Shown in pieces: positions 45,033 through 53,125 of a DNA stretch of 64,000 bases; positions within the stretch are counted from its first letter, which is position 1; the number at the start of each line of letters is the position of its first letter. The notes beneath the pieces are model-generated. The model did no database searches, was not told the origin of the DNA, and saw nothing but the letters and a program-made list of their open reading frames with translations. Both the position numbers and the translations under genes were made by a program. This stretch comes from Ravibacter sp037191015. Lineage in GTDB: Bacteria > Bacteroidota > Bacteroidia > Cytophagales > Spirosomataceae. The DNA lies in the NCBI GenBank assembly GCA_037191015.1, contig JBBCKD010000013.1, positions 248,001 to 312,000 on the forward strand, written 5' to 3'.

Positions 45033-45713
45033 ATGTCCCAGAGAACCATCCTCTTCCGTTTTTTTCTTGCTGCTGCAGGCCTTATATCCCTTCATACCGG
45101 TGTTTTCAGCCAGAAGCTGGAGGTAGGGGGAGGGCTCGGCGCGCTCAACTATACCGGCGATATATCCAGGAACCTGATGCTCAGGAATTTTCGCCCGGGC
45201 GGCGACCTTTTCTTCCGGTACAACCTCAAAAACGGCTTTTCATTCCGGGCGTCGGTCCTGGCGGGCGGTATTACCGCCGACGACCGGCACGCCGACAACC
45301 AGTTCCAGCAGGTGCGCGAGCTTTCTTTCCGTACGCTCCTGGCCGAAGGCAGCCTGCAGACCGAGTATAACTTCTTGGATTACCTCGACAGTAAAAAGGC
45401 GGTCAACTGGACTCCCTATGTGTACGGCGGCCTCGGGTATACCTTTTTCAGGCCGAGGCCCGACAACGGCGGCTACCGTACCTCCACCCTTGTGATCCCC
45501 TTCGGGCTGGGTGTCAAATACCAGTTCAGGCGTCCGTGGAGCGTAGGCGTACAATTCGGCGCCCGGAAAACATTTACCGATTACCTCGATAATTTCGGGG
45601 GCGAGGAAGTGCTCGCGGATAAATACCAGAACGGGAACCCCGCACTCAAAGATATGTATTACTACCTCGGCCTCCAGCTCAGCTATACCTTCTATAAGAT
45701 TGTTTGCCCGTGA
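45033..45713 (+). CDS. DUF6089-type outer-membrane beta-barrel protein (second)
   Basis: 226 residues with signal peptide (ILFRFFLAAAGLISLHTGVFS). It shows the same features as its neighbour in shorter form: LEVGGGLGALNYTGDISRN, YNLKNGFSFRASVLAGGITADD, PFGLGVKYQFRRPWSVGVQFGARKTFTDYLDNFGG, and a final strand LSYTFYKIVC. The two genes are 21 bases apart, so they are probably co-transcribed and may assemble or work together at the outer membrane. No enzymatic motif is visible. Confidence 0.76.
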   Translation: MSQRTILFRFFLAAAGLISLHTGVFSQKLEVGGGLGALNYTGDISRNLMLRNFRPGGDLFFRYNLKNGFSFRASVLAGGITADDRHADNQFQQVRELSFRTLLAEGSLQTEYNFLDYLDSKKAVNWTPYVYGGLGYTFFRPRPDNGGYRTSTLVIPFGLGVKYQFRRPWSVGVQFGARKTFTDYLDNFGGEEVLADKYQNGNPALKDMYYYLGLQLSYTFYKIVCP

Positions 45714-45768
45714 TTTCCCCTTTACAGCTATCTTAGCTGCTCAGTTAGCCTGACCTCATTAGAATTGT

Positions 45769-46653
45769 ATGTTTGTAGAAGCTCTGGACCGGGTAGACCA
45801 GTTTACCCGCGCTATACATTTTATTTCCCGTTATTACGGCAGCGCCGAGATTATTCCGCAGACTGCCACCATGTTTTTTGTGAATGAAAACGGCTGCGCC
45901 GTTACCTGTAAGCACGTTGCCGAAAACCTGATCAACGGCGACATGGTGTATGCGAAGTACCTTGCATTTAAGAAAGAGTTCCGGCATTTTCAAAAGGAAC
46001 CAACTGCCGCCGTGCAGAAGTACCGCCTCGAAGAAAAATACAATCTTAACGGCGAAACGCTCATACGGGTTAAAAACAGTTTCCCGGAAAGCGTCACCGG
46101 CGACTACCAGCTCGTTATCCACCGTCACCCGGTATATGACCTGGCTATCATACGCTTCTTGGGTTATTCCGGGATTAAATACCGTGGTTTTGCGACGTTC
46201 CTGAAAGATGAGCAGAAGGTGAAACCAGGGAGAAGCCTCTGCCGGCTCGGGTATCCCTTTCCCGAATTTACCAACTACCGTCTCAATACGGATATCGATG
46301 ATATTGAGTGGTCGCAGGAAGGGAAGGTAGGTACTCCCGGGTTCCCTATAGACGGTATTATCACGCGCCAGGTAGCCGATCAGAACGGTATTTTCGGGAT
46401 AGAGATGAGCACTCCCGGACTGCGGGGACAGAGCGGCGGACCGCTTTTTGATAAGGAAGGGATCGTTTACGGGATGCAGAGCGCCACGCAGCACCTCCAC
46501 CTGGGCTTTGACCAGGTAAACCGGGAGGTAATTTCGGACGGTGTCAGGAAGCGCGTTTCCAACTATCCCTTTCTCAATGTCGGCAGGTGCGTCCACGTGC
46601 GGATTATCAAGGAGTTTTTGCGGGAGAAAGGAGTGAAGTTTTATGAAGGGTGA
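45769..46653 (+). CDS. Trypsin-like serine peptidase domain protein, apparently cytoplasmic
   Basis: 294 residues, no signal peptide. A chymotrypsin-fold triad is visible in order: His in AVTCKHVAENL (about residue 47), Asp in PVYDLAIIRFLG (about 125) and Ser in RGQSGGPLFDKEG (about 224). An insert of about 50 residues lies between His and Asp (FKKEFRHFQKEPTAAVQKYRLEEKY). Proteins of this kind are found scattered in Bacteroidota without known substrate. The lack of an export signal is odd for a trypsin-like enzyme. Neighbours give no operon clue; OsmC follows after a promoter-like element. Confidence 0.7.
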   Translation: MFVEALDRVDQFTRAIHFISRYYGSAEIIPQTATMFFVNENGCAVTCKHVAENLINGDMVYAKYLAFKKEFRHFQKEPTAAVQKYRLEEKYNLNGETLIRVKNSFPESVTGDYQLVIHRHPVYDLAIIRFLGYSGIKYRGFATFLKDEQKVKPGRSLCRLGYPFPEFTNYRLNTDIDDIEWSQEGKVGTPGFPIDGIITRQVADQNGIFGIEMSTPGLRGQSGGPLFDKEGIVYGMQSATQHLHLGFDQVNREVISDGVRKRVSNYPFLNVGRCVHVRIIKEFLREKGVKFYEG

Positions 46654-46663
46654 TTTATTGTTG

Positions 46664-46671
46664 TAATTTTG
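46664..46671 (+). promoter_or_regulatory. Minus-7 element upstream of osmC-hslU
   Basis: TAATTTTG followed by C and preceded by TTG, 74 bases before the osmC-like start at 46746. A short GC-rich inverted repeat (ACCGGC...GCCGGT) lies just downstream in the leader. Confidence 0.42.
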
Positions 46672-46745
46672 CAGGGCGACCGGCTAGGGCGGCCGGTTAA
46701 GACGGCTGGTGAATAAGCGCCGACTGCTGATAATCTTTTACATAT

Positions 46746-47177
46746 ATGAAAGTAGAGCTGAGAAGAGTTGATGACGCTTTCCATTTTGAAGCGTCGGGGG
46801 CATCGTCACCGGTTATGGTACATACCGACGCCGCGGAAGATATAGGCGGCAGCAATGCCGGCGTCCGCCCGATGGAGCTCCTGCTGATGGGACTGGCGAG
46901 CTGCAGTGCGATTGACGTGGCGCTTATCCTGAAAAAGCAAAGGCAGGACGTGCAGGACTTCCGTATTTCCGTAGAAGGGGAACGCGTTGAAGAGGAAGGG
47001 ACCAAACGAAAGCCGTTCCGGAAGATTCACCTGCATTTTCGGCTGGAGGGCCGGAACCTCGACGCTGAAAAGGTAAACAAGGCCATAGCCCTTTCCATGG
47101 AGAAATATTGCTCCGCTACCGCGCAGCTTGAAGCCCTGGCTGTCATTACTTTCGACGCCGAAGTGAAAAATAATTAA
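46746..47177 (+). CDS. OsmC/Ohr-family peroxidase-like protein
   Basis: 143 residues. OsmC proteins reduce organic peroxides with a Cys pair; both are present here, in MGLASCSAIDVALIL (about residue 58) and MEKYCSATAQLE (about 122). The mid-section VRPMELLLMGLASCS and the C-terminal A.LE.L.VITFDAEV agree with the YhfA/OsmC branch. It is 11 bases upstream of hslU and probably in one transcript with it, a pairing that suggests a stress-response role. Cytoplasmic. Confidence 0.88.
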   Translation: MKVELRRVDDAFHFEASGASSPVMVHTDAAEDIGGSNAGVRPMELLLMGLASCSAIDVALILKKQRQDVQDFRISVEGERVEEEGTKRKPFRKIHLHFRLEGRNLDAEKVNKAIALSMEKYCSATAQLEALAVITFDAEVKNN

Positions 47178-47188
47178 CCTTTTTACTG

Positions 47189-48616
47189 ATGTCAGAAACC
47201 CATCCATCTTTTCCGGCGAAGCCCGACCTGGAGCAGCTTACGCCCCAGCAGATAGTCGCGCAGCTGGATCTGTATATTATAGGACAAAGAGAAGCGAAGC
47301 GGAATGTTGCCATTGCACTGAGGAATCGCTGGCGCAGGATGAGCAGTCCCCCCGAAATGCGCAGGGAAATTGTGCCCAACAACATCCTTATGATAGGCGC
47401 CACGGGTGTAGGGAAGACCGAGATCGCGAGGCGGCTTGCCAAAATAGCCGACGCGCCTTTCGTAAAAGTGGAGGCATCGAAGTTTACCGAAGTCGGTTAC
47501 GTGGGCCGGGATGTAGAAAGCATGGTGCGCGACCTGGTCGACCAGTCGGTGGCGCTCGTGAAAGCACGTAAAAAAGAAGAAGTAAAGATACAGGCCGAGC
47601 AGGCAGTAGAAGATATTATCCTCGATACGCTCATTCCCCCGGTGCATCACCGCGGCGGTGCGTTGTCCTTCCCGAAGCAGGAGCAGCCCGATACCGAAGC
47701 GATGCCGTCAAGCGATCATGAGCTTAACCAGCGTACCCGCGAGCGGTTTCGCGAGAAGATCAGGAACGGCGAGCTCGACGAGCGCAAAATAGAGATCGAG
47801 CTCAACCAGAACCAGCTTCCCAATATCGGGATGATCGGGGGCGGTATCGACGACGTTTCGATGATGAATATCCAGGAAATGATCGGCAATATGATGCCCC
47901 GGAAGGCGAGAAAGAGAAAAATTTCTGTCGGCGAAGCCAAAAAGCTTCTCCTCGAGGAAGAGGCCAACAAGCTGATCGATATGGAAGAGGTGAAAGAAGA
48001 GGCGATCCGGAAAGCCCAGGACCTGGGGATTATTTTCATCGATGAAATCGATAAAGTAGCTTCCGGCCGCTCCGGCGGAAGCGGCCCCGATGTCAGCCGG
48101 GAGGGAGTTCAGCGTGATCTCCTGCCGATCGTAGAAGGCAGCACCGTCAATACCAAACACGGTATCATCAGCACCGATCATATCCTGTTCATAGCTGCCG
48201 GTGCTTTTCACGTAGCCAAACCTTCCGACCTTATCCCGGAGCTACAGGGCCGTTTTCCTATCCGTGTAGAGCTGCAGAGCCTTACGCAGGAGGATTTCTA
48301 CCACATCCTGCGCACCCCCAAAAATGCGCTTACCAAGCAGTATGAAGCCATGTTGCAGGCAGAGGGCGTAGAACTGCAGTTCCAGGACGAAGCCCTGTCC
48401 GAAATAGCCAGGATCGCTTTCGAAGTCAACTCCGAAGTAGAGAACATCGGCGCCAGGAGGCTGCAGACCGTTATGAGCACCCTGCTCAATGACCTGATGT
48501 TCGACGTTCCCGATGCTATAGGGCCCAACGCCCACATCGTGATTACCAGCGAAATGGTAAATGAGAAGCTCGGCGACCTGGTTAAAAACCGGGATCTCAG
48601 CCAATATATATTGTAG
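47189..48616 (+). CDS. hslU: HslU, ATPase subunit of the HslUV protease
   Basis: 475 residues. AAA+ unfoldase that feeds substrates into HslV. N-terminus LTPQQIVAQLDLYIIGQREAKRNVAIALRNRWRR, Walker A GATGVGKTE, the pore-loop region KFTEVGYVGRDVESMVRDLVD, the I-domain (about 110-245), Walker B IIFIDEIDKVA, sensor region and the C-terminal tail RDLSQYIL that docks on HslV. All these agree with a functional HslU. No hslV gene is adjacent, so it must be elsewhere. Convergent with sppA; a REP-like element separates the two. Confidence 0.97.
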   Translation: MSETHPSFPAKPDLEQLTPQQIVAQLDLYIIGQREAKRNVAIALRNRWRRMSSPPEMRREIVPNNILMIGATGVGKTEIARRLAKIADAPFVKVEASKFTEVGYVGRDVESMVRDLVDQSVALVKARKKEEVKIQAEQAVEDIILDTLIPPVHHRGGALSFPKQEQPDTEAMPSSDHELNQRTRERFREKIRNGELDERKIEIELNQNQLPNIGMIGGGIDDVSMMNIQEMIGNMMPRKARKRKISVGEAKKLLLEEEANKLIDMEEVKEEAIRKAQDLGIIFIDEIDKVASGRSGGSGPDVSREGVQRDLLPIVEGSTVNTKHGIISTDHILFIAAGAFHVAKPSDLIPELQGRFPIRVELQSLTQEDFYHILRTPKNALTKQYEAMLQAEGVELQFQDEALSEIARIAFEVNSEVENIGARRLQTVMSTLLNDLMFDVPDAIGPNAHIVITSEMVNEKLGDLVKNRDLSQYIL

Positions 48617-48635
48617 ACATCGGAAAAAGGTTACA

Positions 48636-48683
48636 GATCCGTCAGGATCGACCCATCTCGTGGCCCCGGAATTCATTCCGGGG
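48636..48683. repeat. REP-like two-hairpin element (CGACCCAT family, copy 3)
   Basis: GATCC...GGATC (48636-48649), linker CGACCCATCTCGTGG, then CCCCGGAAT-TC-ATTCCGGGG (48664-48683), abutting the sppA stop codon. Located between convergent hslU and sppA, where it could also stop transcription. Confidence 0.78.
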
Positions 48684-50453
48684 TCAATCGATCCTGATCT
48701 CAAACGGCATCCGTGCCTGTATGCCTTCCATCCTGACCAGGTTCCGGTAGGCCTTCGCATAAGGCGCGAGCGGGCCGGCTATCCTGGTAAGCGTTTCTTC
48801 CTCGTCGGAACCGGTCAGGCTGTTGATCAGCTCCTGCCTCCAGTCTTTTTTCTCCGGGTAATATCTCACCCTGTATTCCCCTTTTTTGAGGTCGGCAGCT
48901 GTTGCGGCGATCTCTATGGCTGTATCTACCCCGCCCAGCACATCCACGAGCCCGTTGCTCTTGGCTGAAATACCCGACCAGACGCGTCCTTCAGCCAGCT
49001 TTTTCAGGTCGTCCTGCGACATTTTCCGGCCATCGGCAGCTTTCGAGGTGAAGATCTCGTAGCCGTTTTCCACTGCGCGCTGTATTTTCTGCTTTTCGAA
49101 ATCAGTCATATTCCGCGTAGCAGTAGGCCAGTCGGCGTGAGGATTAGTACCTACCCGGTCGAAGGTAATACCCAGCTTGTTTTTCATAAAAGGCTCTATG
49201 TTCAGCATCAGCCCGAAGATCCCGATCGAGCCGGTGATCGTATTGGGCTGGGCCACGATCGTATCGCAGCCCATCGCGATGTAATAGCCTCCTGACGCCG
49301 CTACGTTCCCCATGGAGGCGATCACCGGCTTTTTCTCAGCAGTGAGCTTTACTTCACGCCAGATCAGGTCTGAGGCGAGCGCGCTCCCGCCGGGGGAATT
49401 GATGCGCAGCACTACTGCTTTCACTTTGTCGTTTTCCCTGACCTTTTTGAGCTCTTTGATAAGCTGCCCCGACGAGATCACCTTCTCTGTCCCTTCGCCG
49501 CTTACGATGTCGCCTTCGGCGATCACCACTGCTATGCGCTTGTTGAAATCGCCTTCCTCTTTTTTGTCGGTGCCTGATTTCAGGTACTTTTTCAGTCCTG
49601 TGAAATGAATTTTGTCCGATTCTTTTGTCCCCAGCTTTGCTTTCAGATCGCTTTCAAACTGGTCGTAATACCCGACATGGGTGATCAGCCCCCGGCTCAG
49701 CGCATCACTTGCTTTTTCGATAGACAGGGAGTCGGCCCAATCTTTGAGGCGCCCGACGGTGACCGACCTTGACTCCGCTATTTTGCCCAGGAAGTGGTTG
49801 TTGATACCCGTAATCAGCTCCTTGGCCTGCAGGCGGCTTGCTTCGCTCATATCGGTTCTCAGGAAGGGCTCCACCGCACTTTTGAACTCTCCGACCCTGA
49901 ATACCTCGGGTTTGATCTCCAGCTTATCGAGGGTTCCTTTATAGAAATCATATTCCGCAGAGAGACCATTCCATTCGAAGTCCCCGAATTCGGTAAGGTA
50001 AATGACGTCGGAGACCGACGCTAGGTAATATCCCTTCTCGCTGTAGCCTTCGGCGAAAGCATATACAAATTTCCCCGACTCTTTGAACGTAGCCAGGCCA
50101 TCCCTGACTTCTTCGAGAACAGCCCACCCAGAAGCCGGGGTACCGGCCTTCAGGTAAATACCCTTGATCTTGTCATCGGAAGCCGCTTTGATAAGCGCAT
50201 CTTTGATTTCCTTGATGCTTACCGACGGCACCTCGCCCGTGAAAGGCGAGAGCGCCTCCGAAAAAGGATTTTCTTCCACGATCTCCTGGATAGGTCTTTC
50301 CAGGTCGAGCCGCAGCACCGAGTTGTCTTTGAGCACCACCGCATCGCCATCGCCAAGCAGCGCGCCGATACCGGCCATCACGAAAAAGCTCAGGACTATA
50401 AAAAGGAACAACCCGACAAGGGTCGCAAGTACATATTTCAGGAAATTCAACAT
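48684..50453 (-). CDS. sppA: Signal peptide peptidase SppA, long (67K) form
   Basis: 589 residues with an N-terminal membrane helix (FLKYVLATLVGLFLFIVLSFFVMAGIGALL). It is a tandem-domain membrane-bound serine protease that degrades cleaved signal peptides. The catalytic Lys is in RVGEFKSAVEPFLR of the N-terminal half (about residue 190) and the Ser in MGNVAASGGYYIAMGCD of the C-terminal half (about 386), the long-form arrangement. INSPGGSALASDLIW and ITGSIGIFG are further hallmarks. It is divergent from sixA; the region between contains a TTGAAAGT repeat. Confidence 0.95.
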   Translation of the reverse strand: MLNFLKYVLATLVGLFLFIVLSFFVMAGIGALLGDGDAVVLKDNSVLRLDLERPIQEIVEENPFSEALSPFTGEVPSVSIKEIKDALIKAASDDKIKGIYLKAGTPASGWAVLEEVRDGLATFKESGKFVYAFAEGYSEKGYYLASVSDVIYLTEFGDFEWNGLSAEYDFYKGTLDKLEIKPEVFRVGEFKSAVEPFLRTDMSEASRLQAKELITGINNHFLGKIAESRSVTVGRLKDWADSLSIEKASDALSRGLITHVGYYDQFESDLKAKLGTKESDKIHFTGLKKYLKSGTDKKEEGDFNKRIAVVIAEGDIVSGEGTEKVISSGQLIKELKKVRENDKVKAVVLRINSPGGSALASDLIWREVKLTAEKKPVIASMGNVAASGGYYIAMGCDTIVAQPNTITGSIGIFGLMLNIEPFMKNKLGITFDRVGTNPHADWPTATRNMTDFEKQKIQRAVENGYEIFTSKAADGRKMSQDDLKKLAEGRVWSGISAKSNGLVDVLGGVDTAIEIAATAADLKKGEYRVRYYPEKKDWRQELINSLTGSDEEETLTRIAGPLAPYAKAYRNLVRMEGIQARMPFEIRID

Positions 50454-50477
50454 TCGAAAACAGTTCTAAATTAGAAA

Positions 50478-50531
50478 TCAACTCTCAACTCTTAACTTTC
50501 AACTTTCAACTTTCAACTTTCAACTTTCAAT
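50478..50531. repeat. TTGAAAGT-family dispersed repeat (reverse orientation)
   Basis: CAACTCTCAACTCTTAACTT followed by four further TTTCAAC units. Longest single-direction copy in the window; it lies between divergent sppA and sixA. Confidence 0.78.
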
Positions 50532-50625
50532 CAAGCGAAATTACTAAAAAAAATACTGGGCGGTCCCAAATTGTGTTCAAAGGTATTTTTGTCTTTGTCA
50601 ATGGCAATTTTGCAATCCGAGTTTG

Positions 50626-50633
50626 TACATTTG
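50626..50633 (+). promoter_or_regulatory. Minus-7 element upstream of sixA
   Basis: TACATTTG followed by C and preceded by TTTG, 29 bases before the GTG start at 50663. This fits a short leader. No TTTG at the usual 19-21 bp upstream. Confidence 0.45.
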
Positions 50634-50662
50634 CATATGACTACGCCCACCATCATCAGAAA

Positions 50663-51163
50663 GTGAAAAAGAGACTCTATCTAGTCAGACATGCCAAAGC
50701 TGAATCCGGCGCTCCTATGTTCAAGGACTTCGAGCGCGAGCTTACCGGCGAGGGATATATCGATGCTGCACGAATGGCGGCTTTTCTAAACGGCAGGGGA
50801 GAAAAAGTGCAGCGGCTCGTTGCCAGCAGCGCTTTCCGTACCCGGCAGACGGCCCAGGTATTTGCCGAGCAGCTGGGGTTTGACTGGGAGCAGGTAGAGC
50901 TGATCGACGATTTATACGATTGCGGCGCAAGGGCTTATATAGCGGCAGTAAACAGCACGCCGGCCGAAGCTACGGGTTTGATGCTGGTAGGGCATAACCC
51001 CGATATCTCGTACTTTGCGGAGTACCTGACCAGGGATTTTTACGAAAGCATGGGAAAAACCAGCGTGTGTATCATCGAGTTTGACGGCCTGGAATGGGCC
51101 GAGATTTCCGGGCGGACCGGGACGCTGACGGGTTTCTTCAGAGTCAGGAACCTCTCGGAGTGA
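50663..51163 (+). CDS. sixA: SixA-type histidine phosphatase
   Basis: The GTG at 50663 (VKKRLYLVRHAKAE) is preferred because the catalytic RHG-type motif normally lies at the very N-terminus; the frame's extra 30 residues upstream are unlike the family. The 166-residue protein has LVRHAKAE (phospho-His), SSAFRTRQTAQ (Arg) and LMLVGHNPDISYF (second His), the histidine-phosphatase superfamily site. SixA removes phosphate from phosphohistidine of HPt proteins; other small-molecule roles are possible. A palindrome separates it from the next gene. Confidence 0.85.
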   Translation: MKKRLYLVRHAKAESGAPMFKDFERELTGEGYIDAARMAAFLNGRGEKVQRLVASSAFRTRQTAQVFAEQLGFDWEQVELIDDLYDCGARAYIAAVNSTPAEATGLMLVGHNPDISYFAEYLTRDFYESMGKTSVCIIEFDGLEWAEISGRTGTLTGFFRVRNLSE

Positions 51164-51167
51164 ATTA

Positions 51168-51186
51168 CCCGGGAATTATTCCCGGG
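51168..51186. repeat. 19-bp palindrome
   Basis: CCCGGGAAT-T-ATTCCCGGG between sixA and the small membrane-protein gene. A terminator, operator or repeat fragment; nothing decides between them. Confidence 0.5.
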
Positions 51187-51208
51187 ATACTAATCACAAT
51201 TTATTAAA

Positions 51209-51379
51209 ATGGCAGATCCAAACACCAACCGGAGCAGACGGTGGTTTATCATAGCCTTTATCATATTCGTGTCTGCGGTCATCCTGCTTGTGATCGACAT
51301 GGCTAGCCGTACAACCGCTCCATGGAATAAACCCAAACCTGTGGAGCAGTCCGCCGACACCCTTTCGCAGGACCGGTAA
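51209..51379 (+). CDS. 56-residue single-span membrane protein
   Basis: ATG at 51209 to TAA at 51379. The N-terminus is polar and basic (MADPNTNRSRRWF), followed by one hydrophobic helix at residues 12-30 (WFIIAFIIFVSAVILLVID) and a C-terminal tail rich in Pro, Lys and acidic residues (WNKPKPVEQSADTLSQDR), so the tail is likely periplasmic by the positive-inside rule. It lies 20 bases upstream of the ketoacyl-synthase-like gene, in the same direction, and is probably co-translated. No family was recognised. Codon use and the clean hydrophobic profile support a real gene. Confidence 0.65.
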   Translation: MADPNTNRSRRWFIIAFIIFVSAVILLVIDMASRTTAPWNKPKPVEQSADTLSQDR

Positions 51380-51399
51380 TTGCAGCTCAACGTCCCGTT

Positions 51400-52551
51400 A
51401 TGTTCATCAAAGCCGCCATATGCATCTCCCCCCAGGAGACTTTTCCGCCGATAGCCCCGATAATACCAGGGACAAGCGGGCTGAAAGAACATGAGGGCGA
51501 CAAATATTTTGCGGTCGAACCTTCCTACGAAGGGCTGATCCAGGCGGGTGTCCTGAGGAGGATGGGAAAGGCGGTCAGGATGGGAGTAGGGGCCGGGGTG
51601 CAGATCCTGAAGGAGGCGCCGGGAGTAGACGGGATCATCATCGGTACCGCCAACGGTGGGCTGGAAGACTGCATCAAATTTCTCAACCAGATCGTCGATT
51701 ACAACGAGGGGACGCTTACCCCGACCAATTTTGTGCAAAGCACCCCCAATGCTATCGCCGGGCAGCTGGCGCTGATCCATCAGAATACCGGCTATAACAT
51801 TACCCATGTGCACGGAGGCTTGTCTTTCGAAAACGCCCTGGTCGACGCGTCGCTGCTGTTTGAGCAGGAACAGGCGGAGACGCTTCTCGTGGGGGGAATA
51901 GAAGAAATTTCCGAATACAATCATAATATAGACCGTATTTCCGGTGTTTTTAAGGAACAGCCCGGCAGCTCCGCATCGCTTCTTGCCTCGACTTCCGCGG
52001 GGACGGTCAACGGCGAAGGAGCGGTCATGTTCCTGCTGGAAAGAAACGCTTCTCAACAGGGGCAGGTCCGCATCCGGGAGGTGACGACGCTGTCTTTTCC
52101 CTCGCCCGTCCAGGTGGAGGAGCGGTTATCGGAGATGCTGGACAGGCATGGCCTGGAGACGGAAGCAATAGACGCCCTGGTGCTGGGGTATAACGGAGAT
52201 ATGCATAGTGCGGGCTGGTATGACCGTATCCGGGACCGTTTCGGAGCAGGTACACCCGTTTTTTCCTTTAAGAACGCCTGCGGCGAATACCCGACGGCCA
52301 GCGCTTTTGCAGTATGGCTAGGCCACCGGGTCCTGACAAACCAGCCTGTTCCGGCGGGGCTGCTCTTTTCCGGGGAGAAACCCGCGAAGCCCGGTAACCT
52401 GCTTATCTATAACCACTATCGGGAGGAGGAGCATAGTTTTATTTTGCTGGACCTCACGGCTGCGGCCGACCGCCCCCCTCCCGAAACGTCGGACCGCCTC
52501 AGCAGGAAAGAGGGAGTCGTTTCAGAAAGGAAAAACTCAAGTCATTCGTAA
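51400..52551 (+). CDS. Beta-ketoacyl-synthase-like protein lacking the catalytic residues
   Basis: 383 residues with thiolase/ketosynthase-fold features: GVGAGVQILKEAPGVDGIIIGTANGGLED, FVQSTPNAIAGQLAL, EQAETLLVGGIEEISEYN and STSAGTVNGEGAVMFLLE. At the place of the active-site Cys (usually in a TACAS-type loop) it reads NITHVHGGLSFENA. The first catalytic His region reads YNGDMHSAG and the second FKNACGEYPTAS, with Glu in place of GH. It therefore resembles chain-length-factor or KS-like partners of polyene/flexirubin pathways, but no other fatty-acid or polyketide gene is near. Role unknown, perhaps with the small membrane protein upstream. Confidence 0.7.
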   Translation: MFIKAAICISPQETFPPIAPIIPGTSGLKEHEGDKYFAVEPSYEGLIQAGVLRRMGKAVRMGVGAGVQILKEAPGVDGIIIGTANGGLEDCIKFLNQIVDYNEGTLTPTNFVQSTPNAIAGQLALIHQNTGYNITHVHGGLSFENALVDASLLFEQEQAETLLVGGIEEISEYNHNIDRISGVFKEQPGSSASLLASTSAGTVNGEGAVMFLLERNASQQGQVRIREVTTLSFPSPVQVEERLSEMLDRHGLETEAIDALVLGYNGDMHSAGWYDRIRDRFGAGTPVFSFKNACGEYPTASAFAVWLGHRVLTNQPVPAGLLFSGEKPAKPGNLLIYNHYREEEHSFILLDLTAAADRPPPETSDRLSRKEGVVSERKNSSHS

Positions 52552-52556
52552 TTCAT

Positions 52557-52589
52557 AACTTTCAATTTTCAACTTTCAACTTTCAACTC
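52557..52589. repeat. TTGAAAGT-family dispersed repeat (reverse orientation)
   Basis: AACTTTCAATTTTCAACTTT followed by CAACTTTCAACTC, immediately ahead of the DinB start codon. Fifth copy of the family in the window. Confidence 0.75.
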
Positions 52590-52596
52590 ATAAACC

Positions 52597-53112
52597 ATGC
52601 CCGAAGTCTGGCTCAGAGGCCCTTTACCCGGTATTCATCCGCTTTTGCAGCCGGTAGCGCATGCACTGCTTCAGTCCCGGGAGGAAGTCGTGCGGTATAC
52701 CGCTGATTTTCCCGATCATCTTTTATGGGTAAAGCCCGGCGGGGCAGCTTCCGTGGGATTTCATTTGCAGCATATCAAAGGGGTGCTCGACAGGCTGTTT
52801 ACCTATGCTGAAGGGAATGCGCTGACGCCGGATCAGCTCGGTTACCTGGCGGCTGAAGGCGTTCCTGCAGACGATATTAGTGTAAACAGTCTTGTGCAGG
52901 CGGTTACCGGGCAGATAGACCGGTTGGTGGAGATTCTTAAAAATACAGATCCCGCCGTGCTGACCGAAGCCAGGAGCGTGGGACGCAAGGCCTTGCCCTC
53001 TACTGTCCTGGGATTGCTGTTCCATGCCGCAGAGCATACCCAGCGGCATATCGGGCAGCTCTATGTGACGGTGAAGGTGGCGGACCGCACAACTTTACTA
53101 AATATACCTTAA
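52597..53112 (+). CDS. DinB-family putative metal-dependent protein
   Basis: 171 residues forming a four-helix bundle of the DinB/YfiT type. The three metal-binding His are visible: SVGFHLQHIKG (about residue 52) and LLFHAAEHTQRHIGQL (about 143-151). N-terminal LQPVAHALLQSREEV forms the first helix. The family includes bacillithiol or mycothiol transferases and many proteins of unknown role; nothing here fixes the reaction. It lies 13 bases upstream of ald, suggesting a shared transcript. Confidence 0.87.
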   Translation: MPEVWLRGPLPGIHPLLQPVAHALLQSREEVVRYTADFPDHLLWVKPGGAASVGFHLQHIKGVLDRLFTYAEGNALTPDQLGYLAAEGVPADDISVNSLVQAVTGQIDRLVEILKNTDPAVLTEARSVGRKALPSTVLGLLFHAAEHTQRHIGQLYVTVKVADRTTLLNIP

Positions 53113-53125
53113 CAACTAATAATTT

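Noticed and set aside
45745..46596. 283-codon minus-strand frame
   Set aside because: Antisense to the trypsin-like gene, which has a full catalytic triad.
47189..48616. HslUV operon
   Set aside because: Only hslU is present; neighbouring genes were checked for the HslV TTVxAV N-terminus and none has it.
51190..52056. 288-codon minus-strand frame
   Set aside because: Antisense to the ketosynthase-like gene and the small membrane protein gene; Arg/His-rich and unlike any family.
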